From: Kutzneria viridogrisea
GTDB lineage: Bacteria; Actinomycetota; Actinomycetes; Mycobacteriales; Pseudonocardiaceae
Direction of reading: 5' to 3'
Assembly (NCBI GenBank): GCA_014138725.1
Contig: JACJID010000001.1
Span: 868,001-932,000, forward strand
DNA: 64,000 bases
Positions 51,517-60,300 of the stretch are shown here, piece after piece (the stretch's first letter is position 1; the number at the start of each line of letters is the position of its first letter). The position numbers and the translations under genes were made by a program. Under the pieces are notes generated by a model. That model had not been told where the DNA came from. It did no database searches and saw only the letters and a list, made by a program, of their open reading frames with translations.

Positions 51517-51554
51517 TGCGGGTGTCGACGCTCTTAGCGGCGTTGGCACCCGCA
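51517..51554 (+). terminator. Hairpin just after the peptide gene
   Basis: Arms TGCGGGTG (51517-51524) and CACCCGCA (51547-51554), extended inward by imperfect pairing (ACGC/GCGT). It begins 24 bp after the stop of the peptide gene. Confidence 0.6.
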
Positions 51555-51594
51555 GTTCGGTAAGCGGCTTCGTCCAGGGGTGAGGTCGTGCCGA

Positions 51595-51628
51595 TGGTGT
51601 TGTCCCTGCCCCGGCAGGGACAACACCA
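51595..51628. terminator. Strong second hairpin after the peptide gene
   Basis: Perfect 16-bp stem TGGTGTTGTCCCTGCC (51595-51610) with its complement at 51613-51628; only two bases separate the arms, so the real loop is about 4-6 nt. A strong terminator or a bidirectional barrier. Confidence 0.7.
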
Positions 51629-51838
51629 CGGCATCGCGAGGACGACCGCAGGCATCAGCCATCTGGGCAACGGCCGGAACTCGGTTCCGCGGGGCACATC
51701 TGGTGAAGTAGATGCCCCACTTGGATCGGTCACGTGCGGGTTCCCCGTCGTGGTGCCCCGGAGTGCAGTTGCCACCCGAGCAGGCTGGCTAGCGCGGAGA
51801 GCTACTGGTGGCCGGTTCGCCAGCAGCCAGGGTCGCGT

Positions 51839-52251
51839 TCAGGTGGGCTTCGGGGCCGATGTCCGGTGCCATGGGGAGGTGAGGACGAGCATGATCTCGC
51901 GGCGGTCTACGGCGGTGGTGCGCCACTCCTGGTCCACGGGGTCGGTGATGTACTCGCCGTCCGGTGCGTACAGGCGGGCCCAGCCGTCGTCGGTGAACGC
52001 CAGGTATGTGTCGACCGTCGGGCGGGGGAGCACGGTACGGGGTTGGGGTGCGTGCCCGAGGCCGCCCGCGAGCGCATCTGGTCACCGGCAGGGGCGCTGG
52101 CGTCGTCTGTGGTGCCGAAGTAGACGAAGGCGAGGTCCTTGTCGCAGTGGGGGTCGTCGTCGACCCAGCCGCCGAGGATCAGCTCTCCGGTCACGCCTGC
52201 GAACGCGTTGGCCACAAAGCCATCCCCAGCACCGGTCTGGCGTGTTCCCAC
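51839..52251 (-). pseudogene. Hypothetical protein, apparently frameshifted
   Basis: From about 52251 the frame reads GDGFVANAFAGVTGELILGG and DLAFVYFGTTDDA; then sense is lost and the next frame continues with TVDTYLAFTDDGWARLYAPD and a plausible end at 51839. Both halves look like real protein (balanced composition, alternating strands), so one frameshift near 52040-52080 is likely. No family recognised. Confidence 0.45.
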
Positions 52252-52340
52252 GCTAGGACGTCTCCGGCGGGCGTGAGTTCTGTCGATTGGTTGATTCGCC
52301 TTGCCTACGCGCCGTCGGCGAGTAGTTGGTCGAGCAACTG

Positions 52341-52727
52341 TCAGGGGTTGTCCGCCTCGACCTGCCCGGCGTCCACCGCGGTCTCGAGGCTGCGGGTCAG
52401 GGCGGCGGCGGGAATGGTGCGGGTACCGAGTACGACCTCGATCCCGACCTGCCCGCGATGCCGGGTCTCCTCCGAGCCCGGGATCAGGAACCCAGCCTGG
52501 AGGTCGGCGAGGCCGATGAGGATGCCCAGGGCGATGCCGACGTTGTGCGCGGAGGCCAGAGCGTCCAGGAGCGGGTTGTAGTCGGAGTAGGCGGCCAACC
52601 AGGTCTCGTCGGCGGCCTTACCCAGTGACTCCAGGGCGGTGCGGGCGGCCTCGGCATCGGGCGGCAGGGATCCGGGATGTTGTGGCGGCAGGCACGGCTC
52701 TCGCACCTGATCGTACGGACTCGACAC
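52341..52727 (-). CDS. Hypothetical protein
   Basis: A 128-residue acidic protein from GTG 52727. It has a mostly helical look (AARTALESLGKAADETWLAA, then an aliphatic stretch NVGIALGILIGLADLQAGFL that may be a buried helix). The ribosome site is not clear. No family recognised; codon use is normal for the window. Confidence 0.5.
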   Translation of the reverse strand: MSSPYDQVREPCLPPQHPGSLPPDAEAARTALESLGKAADETWLAAYSDYNPLLDALASAHNVGIALGILIGLADLQAGFLIPGSEETRHRGQVGIEVVLGTRTIPAAALTRSLETAVDAGQVEADNP

Positions 52728-52968
52728 TCAGATGATCATCGAGACGGTGCCTGCCTCTCACGCGGCCTGACCAGCCCCTACCCGACTTTGCCGGGACCGT
52801 GGGGCGGTGGGCGTGCCGTTATCCGGCGTTGCGATGGCGTCGTCAGGCCCACTCACCATCCGGGAGTGGACCACCCCCGTGGTCCGTTCGCCCTCGATGG
52901 GTGCCGGTGAATTCGGTTCCGTCACGGTTGCCGCGACGTCCGGTGCCACGGCCGAATGACGCTGTGGG

Positions 52969-53949
52969 TCAGAGCCAACCGCGTTGGGAGGCCTTCATAC
53001 CGGCCTCGAATCGACTGCGCGCCCCAAGCCGTTTCATGATCCCGGCCATGGCGCGGCGAACCGTGCGCAGCGACAGGCCGAGGCGGTTGCCGGTGGCCGC
53101 GTCGGTCAGGCCCTGGGACACGAGTTGCAGGATCTGCCGGTCCTGGGTGGTCAGGCCGTCGTCGCGGGCACACTCGGCACCGAGCGGACAGGAGCTGGTC
53201 CAGATCATCTCGAACAGCGCGACGAGTCCGGTGATGACACCGGGCAACCGGGCGACGGCGGCACCTTTCCGGGGCCCACTGGTGTCCATGGGCACGAGCG
53301 CGGTGGTGGCGTCGACGATCAGCATGCGCAGCGGCAGCGCCGGTGCGGTGCGCACCTCACCGCCGAACTCGGTGAGCCGGCGGGCGTAGTCGAGCGTGGT
53401 CTCGTCGGTCCGGACGCTGTCGGGGAAGACGGTGCGAATGCTGACACCGCGGACCAGCGCGCTGCGGTCGTTGCGCAGCGCCGCCCCAGCCAGTTCCACG
53501 GAGCGCATGGCCGCGGGAGCCAGCGTGCACACTGAGGACTCGGCCTCACTGGACAACCGTTCCAGCCGCTGGTGCACGTTGTCCAGGCCGATGATCGTCT
53601 CCACCTTGTCGGACTTCGTGTCCGGCTGCCGCCCGGCGACCTCGGCCACGAGCCGGGAGAACGCCAGTTGACTCTCCCGCATCTGTTGCTGCTGCCGCTG
53701 GATGTCCTGCTGCTGCCGCAGTATGAGGGCCTGCAAGGCCGAATGCGGGTCCACCGGGCGCAACGTGCCGGGGCGCTCAACGGACTCTCGCATCAGGGCC
53801 AGGTCGACGAGGGTGTCCAGCGCCTCGCGGATCTCGTTCCCGGTGACCCGCAGGTGCTCGGCAAGGCGGGCCGGCCCCCAGTCGGGCTCGACGAGCATCA
53901 CTCTGTAAACCGATTCCGCCAACGAGTCCAAACCCAGCCCTACGACCAC
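52969..53949 (-). CDS. LuxR-type regulator with TrmB-like N-terminal domain
   Basis: A 326-residue regulator: an N-terminal winged-helix-like region (PARLAEHLRVTGNEIREALD), a Gln-rich coiled coil (RQQQDIQRQQQQMRESQLAF), a middle domain resembling PLD-like TrmB effector domains, and a C-terminal LuxR helix-turn-helix (GLTDAATGNRLGLSLRTVRR). The GTG at 53949 is chosen because GGGAGTGAG lies 4 bp upstream. Such proteins are common near actinomycete biosynthetic genes and are often orphan regulators. Confidence 0.8.
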   Translation of the reverse strand: MVVGLGLDSLAESVYRVMLVEPDWGPARLAEHLRVTGNEIREALDTLVDLALMRESVERPGTLRPVDPHSALQALILRQQQDIQRQQQQMRESQLAFSRLVAEVAGRQPDTKSDKVETIIGLDNVHQRLERLSSEAESSVCTLAPAAMRSVELAGAALRNDRSALVRGVSIRTVFPDSVRTDETTLDYARRLTEFGGEVRTAPALPLRMLIVDATTALVPMDTSGPRKGAAVARLPGVITGLVALFEMIWTSSCPLGAECARDDGLTTQDRQILQLVSQGLTDAATGNRLGLSLRTVRRAMAGIMKRLGARSRFEAGMKASQRGWL

Positions 53950-54514
53950 GACCTCACTCCCTTCCGCCAACCGGGTCCCGCAGATCACGATCCCGACCGC
54001 ACGAACAGATCCATGGCCAGTGCCCCGGCAACGGACACAAGCCAGGGCCGACGCCCCTGCGGTTCGGGCAGTTCAGATCGAGTAAGAGCGGTCCCGCTGC
54101 CCGACGCAGGGCCGCATGCGGCTGCCCCGTCTCCTCAGCGACTCCGACCACGCGCAGGACTCTGATCTCGGGCCTGGCATATCCCCTCCTTGAGCTGGCT
54201 CGACCCCGCTGCCCCTGCATGGCAACCAGCCGCCATCAGCATGGCGGCGCGTGGTCGCCGCGTGGTCGCGCGGGCGTGGGCCGAGGTCCATACCTGGATC
54301 GCTGGCCGCGGCCCGGACGTAAATAAGGGAAGCAATCCGTGGACGAAGGACATGAAGTGCCGCAGGCTGGGGTTGTCAGAAGCTGGGCTCGACAGCACGC
54401 TGGCACCAGTCGCGGCCGCCTACCAACACGGTTTTTGTGTCGGCGAGTACGCGGGTGCTGGGGCGTCCATGCCTGGACTGCGCGGGGTGGCCAGGATGTC
54501 GAGGGGAACCAGTC
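53950..54514. other. Divergent intergenic region between two regulators
   Basis: About 565 bp between the divergent LuxR-type and SARP-type genes. No credible gene; an AT-rich patch near 54320 (GTAAATAAGGG) may be a promoter element. Confidence 0.45.
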
Positions 54515-57373
54515 TTGGGGGACGGATGGGGCTTCCGTTTGCTGGGGCCGCTGGAGGTCCGGCACGGCGATGTGCTGGTGCCGGTGCCGGCCACCAAGCA
54601 GCGGGTGCTGCTCGCGGTGCTGGCGCTCGCGGCCAACGAGCCGGTGACGGTCGACCGGTTGATCACGTGCCTGTGGGGTGACCGACCCCCACCCAGTTCC
54701 CGGAACACGCTGCAGAACTACGTGCTGCGGCTGCGCCGCACCCTCACGGTGGACGACGAGCCGTGTCCGCTGGTGACGACGGCGGCCGGGTATCACCTGG
54801 AGGCGGACGCCGACGCGATCGACGTGCACCGGTTCCGCACCCTGCTGGGGTCCGCGCGGTCCGAGGTGACGGCCGGCGAGCCGGAGTCGGCCTCGGAGTT
54901 GCTGGATGAGGCGCTGCGGTTGTGGCATGGGGACCCGCTGTCGGACATTCCCAGCGAGGTGCTGCACCGCGAGGTGGTTCCCGGGCTGGTCGAGCAGCGG
55001 ATGTCCGCCCAGGAACAACGCATCGACCTCGCGCTGCGACTGGGCCGGCACCGGGAACTGGTCCCCGACCTGATCGCGCTGACCACCGAACATCCGTTGC
55101 GGGAGCGGATGCGGGCCCAGCTGATGCTGGCCCTGTACCGCTGTGGGCGTAGCGCCGAGGCGCTGGATGTCTACCGCCAAGCCAGCACGGTGCTGGCCGA
55201 GGAGTTGGGCATCGATCCCGGAACGGAGTTGCAGCGGGTATACCAGGCGGTGTTGACCAACGACCCCGACCTGACGATCACTGACCCCGTACCCGGCGTC
55301 GCCGGGCTCCACCCCGTCGTGCCCCGGCAACTGCCGGCCCCCATTGGATTCTTTGTCGGCCGCACCCAGGAACTGCGCCACCTCGACTCCCAGTTGGCGG
55401 CCGCGAGCAACTCCGCGCTCATGGTGATCTCAGCGATCGGCGGCACCGCCGGAATCGGCAAAACGACGCTGGCCGTGCACTGGGGACACCACAACGCCGA
55501 CCGGTTCCCCGACGGGCAGCTGTATGTCAACCTGCGTGGCTTCGACCCCAGCGGCGCACCCGTGCCGTCCGCGGCCGCGGTGCGGGGATTTCTGACCGCG
55601 CTGGGCGTGCCCGCCCAGCAGATTCCAGCGGATTCGGACGAGCGGGTCATGCTCTACCGTTCGCAGTTGGCGGACCGGCGGATGCTGGTGGTGCTGGACA
55701 ACGCCCGCGACGCCGAGCAGGTGCGGCCGCTGCTGCCCGGCGTTCCCGGCTGCGTGGTGTTGGTGACCAGTCGCAACCAGCTGGCCGGTCTGGTCGCCAT
55801 TGAGGGCGCCGTGCCGCTGACCTTGGACCTGCTCACCCGCGACGATGCCCACGACCTGCTGATCCGCCGCCTGGGCGTCGACTGCGTCGAGCGCGAGCAG
55901 TCCGTGGTGGACGAACTGATCGAGCTGTGTGCTCGGCTGCCGTTGGCGGTGAACATCGCCGCCGCGCACGCCGCACTACACCCCACCCGCCCCCTGGCCG
56001 CGCTCGTGGATGAGTTGCGCGACGCCCACCGCAGGCTGGACACGCTGAGCACCGGAGAAGCCGCAGCCGACGTCCGCGCCGTGTTCTCCTGGTCCTACCG
56101 CAGGCTCACCCCCGAGGCAGCCCGGGTGTTCCGGCTACTGGGGGTACACCCCGGTTCCGACATCGGCCTCGCCGCCGCGGCCAGCCTGACGGCACTGGAC
56201 CCAGGTCTCACCCGTCGTCTGCTCGACGAGCTCACCCGGGCGCACCTGGTCACCGAACGCGCCTCCGGCCGCTACACCTTCCATGATCTGCTCCGCGCCT
56301 ATGCGGCCGACCAGTCCCACATCTGCGACACCGAGTCCGAGCGACAGGCCGCACTGCGGCGGTTGTGCGACTTCTACACCCACACCGCCTACACCGCCGA
56401 TCGCATCCTGTACTCCCACCGCCCCCCGATCCAGCTCGCCCCACCTGTCCCCGGCGCCCGGCCGGAACCGCTTGCCGACGTGCCGTCGGCGCTGGCCTGG
56501 CTCGAGGCCGAACACGCCAACCTGCTGGCCGCCCAACACACCGCCGCCGGCCATGCCTGGCACCTCACGGTCTGGCAGCTGGCCTGGACCCTCTACAGCT
56601 TCCAGGTTCGGCGGGGACGAGACCACGACCGGCTCGCCGTGTGGCAGGCCGCGCTGGAGGCCGCCGCGCACCTGCCCGACCCCGCTCCGCGCATCCTCGC
56701 CCACCGGCTCCTCGGCTTCGTCTACTCCACACTGAGGTGTCACGAGGAGGGGATCGGGCACCTGTACCAGGCTCTCGCCCTGGCCGAGGAACACCACGAC
56801 ACCCACCAGCAAGCCCATACTCACCGAGGGCTCGCGTCGTCCTGGGCGCTGCGGGGGGACAATCGGAAAGCCGTGGACCACGCCACCCGGAACCTGGACC
56901 TCGTCCGCACCCTCAACGAGCCGGAGTGGGAGGCCGGCGCACTGGGCACGATGGGCTGGTACTTGGCCCAGTTCGGTGACTATGACACTGCCCGTGCGCA
57001 CTGCCACGCCGCCCTCGCGCTACATCGACAACACCGCAACCTCGACGGCGAGGCGGAAAACCTCTCGAGCTTGGGCTACATCGATCACCACACCGGCCGC
57101 CACCGGCAGGCCGTCGATCACTACCAACAGGCCCTCATCGTGTACCGATGCCTCGGCGACATCTCAGAAGTCGCCGGGGAGCTCGACACCCTCGGACACC
57201 CCTATGTCGCACTCGGCGAGTACGAGCGGGCCCGCACGGTCTGGCGGGAGGCACTGGAGCTGTATCGGCAGCAGGGCCGCGACCAGGACGCCGACAGGGT
57301 GCGGCGACAACTCGACACGCTCAACCATCCCGACGACCAGCAATTGTCTGGACCTCGGTGTGGTCCTGTGTAG
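54515..57373 (+). CDS. AfsR/SARP-type regulator with BTAD, NB-ARC and TPR domains
   Basis: A 952-residue protein. Order: OmpR-type winged helix (about 5-90, RLLGPLEVRHGDVLVPVPAT), BTAD helices (about 95-245), NB-ARC ATPase with P-loop GGTAGIGKTTLA (about 307-318) and hhhD (MLVVLDNARD), then C-terminal TPRs (from about 690). The layout matches AfsR-like activators of antibiotic clusters. The TTG at 54515 is preferred as GAGGGG lies 8 bp upstream; in-frame GTGs further up have no resemblance to the family. It is likely an activator of a nearby or distant specialised cluster. Confidence 0.88.
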   Translation: MGDGWGFRLLGPLEVRHGDVLVPVPATKQRVLLAVLALAANEPVTVDRLITCLWGDRPPPSSRNTLQNYVLRLRRTLTVDDEPCPLVTTAAGYHLEADADAIDVHRFRTLLGSARSEVTAGEPESASELLDEALRLWHGDPLSDIPSEVLHREVVPGLVEQRMSAQEQRIDLALRLGRHRELVPDLIALTTEHPLRERMRAQLMLALYRCGRSAEALDVYRQASTVLAEELGIDPGTELQRVYQAVLTNDPDLTITDPVPGVAGLHPVVPRQLPAPIGFFVGRTQELRHLDSQLAAASNSALMVISAIGGTAGIGKTTLAVHWGHHNADRFPDGQLYVNLRGFDPSGAPVPSAAAVRGFLTALGVPAQQIPADSDERVMLYRSQLADRRMLVVLDNARDAEQVRPLLPGVPGCVVLVTSRNQLAGLVAIEGAVPLTLDLLTRDDAHDLLIRRLGVDCVEREQSVVDELIELCARLPLAVNIAAAHAALHPTRPLAALVDELRDAHRRLDTLSTGEAAADVRAVFSWSYRRLTPEAARVFRLLGVHPGSDIGLAAAASLTALDPGLTRRLLDELTRAHLVTERASGRYTFHDLLRAYAADQSHICDTESERQAALRRLCDFYTHTAYTADRILYSHRPPIQLAPPVPGARPEPLADVPSALAWLEAEHANLLAAQHTAAGHAWHLTVWQLAWTLYSFQVRRGRDHDRLAVWQAALEAAAHLPDPAPRILAHRLLGFVYSTLRCHEEGIGHLYQALALAEEHHDTHQQAHTHRGLASSWALRGDNRKAVDHATRNLDLVRTLNEPEWEAGALGTMGWYLAQFGDYDTARAHCHAALALHRQHRNLDGEAENLSSLGYIDHHTGRHRQAVDHYQQALIVYRCLGDISEVAGELDTLGHPYVALGEYERARTVWREALELYRQQGRDQDADRVRRQLDTLNHPDDQQLSGPRCGPV

Positions 57374-57819
57374 ACCTGCTAAGGACTCGCACCGAGGCTG
57401 GAACGCGGTTGTGGTGGGGGAGGGGACGCGGTGCTGGTTCGACGCGGAACACGACACACCATCACGACGATCCTGCTGATCGCCACCGCCGCCGCACTGA
57501 CCGGCGCGCGCTCATTCACCGCGATCGGTGAATGAGCCGCCGACCCGTCCCACCACCTGCTGGCCGCTCACGGAGCACGCAGGGACCGACGATGGTCCGC
57601 GCCGGCAACGCCCCGCGGGTGATGGCCAGCTTCCGCAACCTGGCGGTCAGCCTCCTGCGGGGCGAGTCCTCAACATGCCAGGCCGGTTGGTGCCAATCCG
57701 ATTCTCTTGCGCCTCGGCCGTGCGACGGGCAAAGTTTTCAGCGGGGCCGGGCGGGGGAACGCAAGGCCGCAACTTGTCAGGTTTTTCATCCGAATTACTC
57801 TGTGGGGGGCGGATCTGCC
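57374..57819. other. Intergenic region downstream of the SARP gene
   Basis: About 445 bp without a recognisable gene. The short frames here have no resemblance to protein families. A promoter for the small gene pair at 57820 must be here. Confidence 0.45.
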
Positions 57820-57990
57820 ATGTCGAAAATCGTTCGTTTTTTCGCGTCCGCGTCCATGGCTCTCGGGGTGAGCCTCACCGGGGCGCCGGTGGCGGCGTCG
57901 AACAACGCGCCCGGCCGATGCCCGGGCGGGTTCACCTGGGACGGCACCGAGTGCGTGCCCACCGGTTCGAGCACCAGCGTGGCCGAGTGA
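57820..57990 (+). CDS. Small secreted peptide (56 residues), unknown
   Basis: From ATG 57820 (purine-rich GGGGGCGGA upstream): Lys and Arg, then a hydrophobic signal stretch (FFASASMALGVSLTGAPVAA), leaving a mature peptide of about 30 residues that begins near Ser27 and holds two Cys within RCPGGFTWDGTECVP, able to form one disulfide loop. Its stop overlaps the next start (GTGA), so both are co-translated. It might be a signalling or antimicrobial peptide; no match recognised. Confidence 0.6.
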   Translation: MSKIVRFFASASMALGVSLTGAPVAASNNAPGRCPGGFTWDGTECVPTGSSTSVAE

Positions 57991-58313
57991 ACCACGCGAC
58001 GGTGGTGCTGCGGCTTCGCGGCTCGCACACTGACGAGGCCTCGCTGGAGAGCGCCGCCGTGGACGCGATGTGGGCCACGGCGACGCCCGAGGATTCGATC
58101 GAGCACGTGCATGCCCTGGTCATGCGCGACCGCCTGTACGTGACTCTGTTCCGGATCAGTCGGAATCGCGAGGAGACCCGGGCGATCGCGACGGAAGTCT
58201 GTCGGCGAACGATCTCGGCATCCCCTTTCCTTTCGCAGATTGTCCACGGGGAAATCAGGACCATCGTGCTGCCCCTGAAGCCCTTCGGGATTGACCCGCA
58301 GTATGAGCTGTAG
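57987..58313 (+). CDS. Hypothetical protein coupled to the small secreted peptide
   Basis: A 108-residue protein from GTG 57987. It reads as alternating strands and helices (ATVVLRLRGSHTDEASLESA, then HALVMRDRLYVTLFRISRNR) with no signal peptide. The 4-bp overlap with the secreted-peptide gene suggests a shared function such as immunity or regulation. No family recognised. Confidence 0.6.
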   Translation: MNHATVVLRLRGSHTDEASLESAAVDAMWATATPEDSIEHVHALVMRDRLYVTLFRISRNREETRAIATEVCRRTISASPFLSQIVHGEIRTIVLPLKPFGIDPQYEL

Positions 58314-58375
58314 GAGCAGAAATGGATGCGGTGGTCCCGGGGTGATTTCAAAGTCGGTTTGTGCTGTTACGGAGG

Positions 58376-58469
58376 TTGAAGGGCCAGGGTCTCCACGGTG
58401 GTTCGGCATCGAAGGCGAGTCCTGTCCGGCCTCGTCCTCGAAGACCACCCATGCCCCGGTCGACGCCGC
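58376..58469 (-). pseudogene. IS630-family transposase fragment
   Basis: About 30 codons with TGAWVVFEDEAGQDSPSMP, matching the first catalytic Asp region of IS630 transposases (FEDEAGQ). Surrounding frames do not continue the match. Confidence 0.55.
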
Positions 58470-58699
58470 TAGCCTCGCATCTCCGCCCAGGTGGTGGTCC
58501 GCCATGCGGTGATCTTGTCCTCGTCGCGTGACGAAGAGCCACTGGCCAGCAGGGTGTTCGCCTGCGTCTGTCCGATATGGACTTGTTGGTGGATTCCCCT
58601 CTCTCGCCGCTTGTCCGACCGCGCGGACGGGACCGACACGGCGGATCGCCGTGTCGGAACGGACGCGCAATCGGCGGGTGACCTTCGTCCACGACCCGG

Positions 58700-58990
58700 A
58701 CCGTCCTGGCCCACAACGTGGTCACGGTGACGATCCCACGGTCGGTCTTGCCATAGCGGCCCAGCCACTGACTGCCCACATGCGCGGTGGCCGAGTCGGC
58801 CAGCGGCAACCCCAACCGGCGAACGTTGATCACCTCATGGTCCCATCGGGACTCCGATTGTTCCGGTCCCGCGGGGCCAACAGTCCGATCAGGTACTCCC
58901 GAAACCCTCGCCGTTGCGCCAGCGAGGAGAACACCTCATCGAACCGGGCCGCGTAGTCCTCCAACGGTTCACGGAGCTTCCTACCTCTTC
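58700..58990 (-). pseudogene. IS701-family transposase remnant
   Basis: The piece LREPLEDYAARFDEVFSSLA followed by RGFREYLIGLLAPRDRN (about 58985-58860) is the usual N-terminus of IS701-type transposases. ATAHVGSQWLGRYGKTDRGI and VTVTTLW (about 58830-58740) belong to the DDE region. Frames change between them and much is missing. Confidence 0.7.
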
Positions 58991-59190
58991 TGCCCTACCG
59001 CAGCTCAGAACCGCTGTCAACAAACTACCGCTAGGAAGGCAGGAACGCTGGCCCGTAGCCGATGAGCCCATGGTTGAGAATTGTCAGCCGCCCATGGGAA
59101 GGTAAGTGTCCACGAACGAGGCCACACCGTCCACGGCGGACCACGGCGTGGGTGATGGTCGGCCTCCCGCGACCAGGACAAGGAGCTGCC

Positions 59191-59490
59191 ATGGCCGTCT
59201 TCGCCGTGACGACAGCAAAGGGACCCCGTTGGGAGTACACCCGCGGCATTCGGGAGCAACCCGAATGGGACCAGCACTCAGATTTCGCCGACGACCTCTT
59301 CGACCGTGATGTCATCATTCTCGGCGGTCCGATCGGTGACGGCGGCGGTGAGGATGTCGGACTCCTCGCCGTGGTGGCGGCCGATGAGGACGAAGTGCGG
59401 TCCATCTTCGCCACGGACCCGTGGGCACTGAACGGAGTACTACGCATCAAGGAAGTACGCCCCTGGACTTTGTGGCTCGATCGACGGTGA
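59191..59490 (+). CDS. YCII-domain protein
   Basis: A 99-residue protein from ATG 59191 with AAGGAG 6 bp upstream. It has a ferredoxin-like pattern with the YCII-type end FATDPWALNGVLRIKEVRPW and an early Trp/Arg stretch (RWEYTRGIREQPEWDQHSDF). YCII proteins are small dimeric enzymes or binding proteins, some lactone- or dehalogenation-related. It is isolated among IS remnants but looks intact. Confidence 0.75.
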   Translation: MAVFAVTTAKGPRWEYTRGIREQPEWDQHSDFADDLFDRDVIILGGPIGDGGGEDVGLLAVVAADEDEVRSIFATDPWALNGVLRIKEVRPWTLWLDRR

Positions 59491-59574
59491 AGCGATCTCG
59501 AGGTCGAGTGTCACTGACCTCGAAAGGGCCGGGCGGATCGAGTTGTGGGCTGGCCGCATAGCGTCTGGATCGGT

Positions 59575-59732
59575 TGGCTCAGGTGTTGGAGCAAGGCCCT
59601 GCCGCGCTGGGCTTCGGTGCGAACCAGCGCCGAACCCCGGCGCGGGTGGCCGATCTGATCGCACGGTTGTTCCACGTCCGCTATACGCCGCGTGGGGTGT
59701 CGTACCTGTTGCGCCGCATGGGTTCGCGGTGA
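59575..59732 (+). pseudogene. IS630-family transposase N-terminal fragment
   Basis: About 50 codons: ALGFGANQRRTPARVADLIA, then FHVRYTPRGVSYLLRRMG, the second helix-turn-helix of IS630-type transposases, ending at a TGA (59730-59732). The neighbouring acyl-carrier remnant begins in the next base on the opposite strand. Confidence 0.65.
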
Positions 59733-59882
59733 TCACATGAGCGAGTCCACATACTTCGCCACCGCCCCAAGCGTCGGGTGGTCGTAGATGACCATGGCGG
59801 GAATGTCCAAGCCGATCGCGGCGACTGCCCTATTGCGCAGGTCGACCGCCACAAGCGAGGTGAATCCGAGTTCGAAGCGTCC
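59733..59882 (-). pseudogene. C-terminal acyl-carrier fragment of a type I polyketide synthase
   Basis: On the minus strand the frame reads FELGFTSLVAVDLRNRAVAA, then IPAMVIYDHPTLGAVAKYV and a stop at 59733. This is the second half of a PKS carrier domain: the G-F-x-S-L motif with the phosphopantetheine Ser, helix 2 and helix 3. It is cut at 59882 by an IS5 fragment. It shows that a PKS or hybrid synthase gene once ended here. Confidence 0.75.
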
Positions 59883-60159
59883 TGACACCGTGTACACCGA
59901 CCGGGGCTACGACCACGACAGGTACCGCAAGCTGGTGTGGGAGAAGGGCTTCACGCCGTTCATCGCGCGACGTGGCACCGAGAACGGGTCCGGACTGGGG
60001 GTACACCGCTGGGTGGGAGAGCAGGGCTTTGCGCTGTTGCACTGGTTCCGACGGCTGCGCATCCGCTGGGAGAACCGGGATGACATCCATGAGGCGTTCC
60101 TCCGCTTGGCGTGCGGGATCATCTGCTTCCGCCGACTGGCCAACCTCTTGCTCTGTTAG
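59883..60159 (+). pseudogene. C-terminal half of an IS5-family transposase
   Basis: About 90 codons: TVYTDRGYDHDRYRKLVWEK, then HRWVGEQGFALLHWFRRLRI and DDIHEAFLRLACGIICFRRL, with the conserved C-terminal DDE Glu region, ending at TAG 60157-60159. The 5' part is missing at the junction with the carrier fragment. Confidence 0.75.
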
Positions 60160-60300
60160 GAATTCTCAGGCGTCGTTGGCTGGTACGGTGGCATGCCCAG
60201 GCCGGTGAGGTGCCGAGTACGCGCGCCATGCCCGTTTTCTCTTCGACTGCGTCCTGTTGGCGGTTGTACTGAAGCTGCCGTGGGCTGCGAGGATCGAGTG

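Larger units (their letters stand above)
58314..59190. other. Region of IS debris
   Basis: Nearly 900 bp without an intact gene. It contains the IS630 and IS701 fragments listed separately; the rest is unassigned. Confidence 0.6.

Noticed and set aside
54190-54681. 163-codon plus-strand frame between the LuxR and SARP genes
   Set aside because: It runs into the SARP coding region in another frame and shows no domain or ribosome site.
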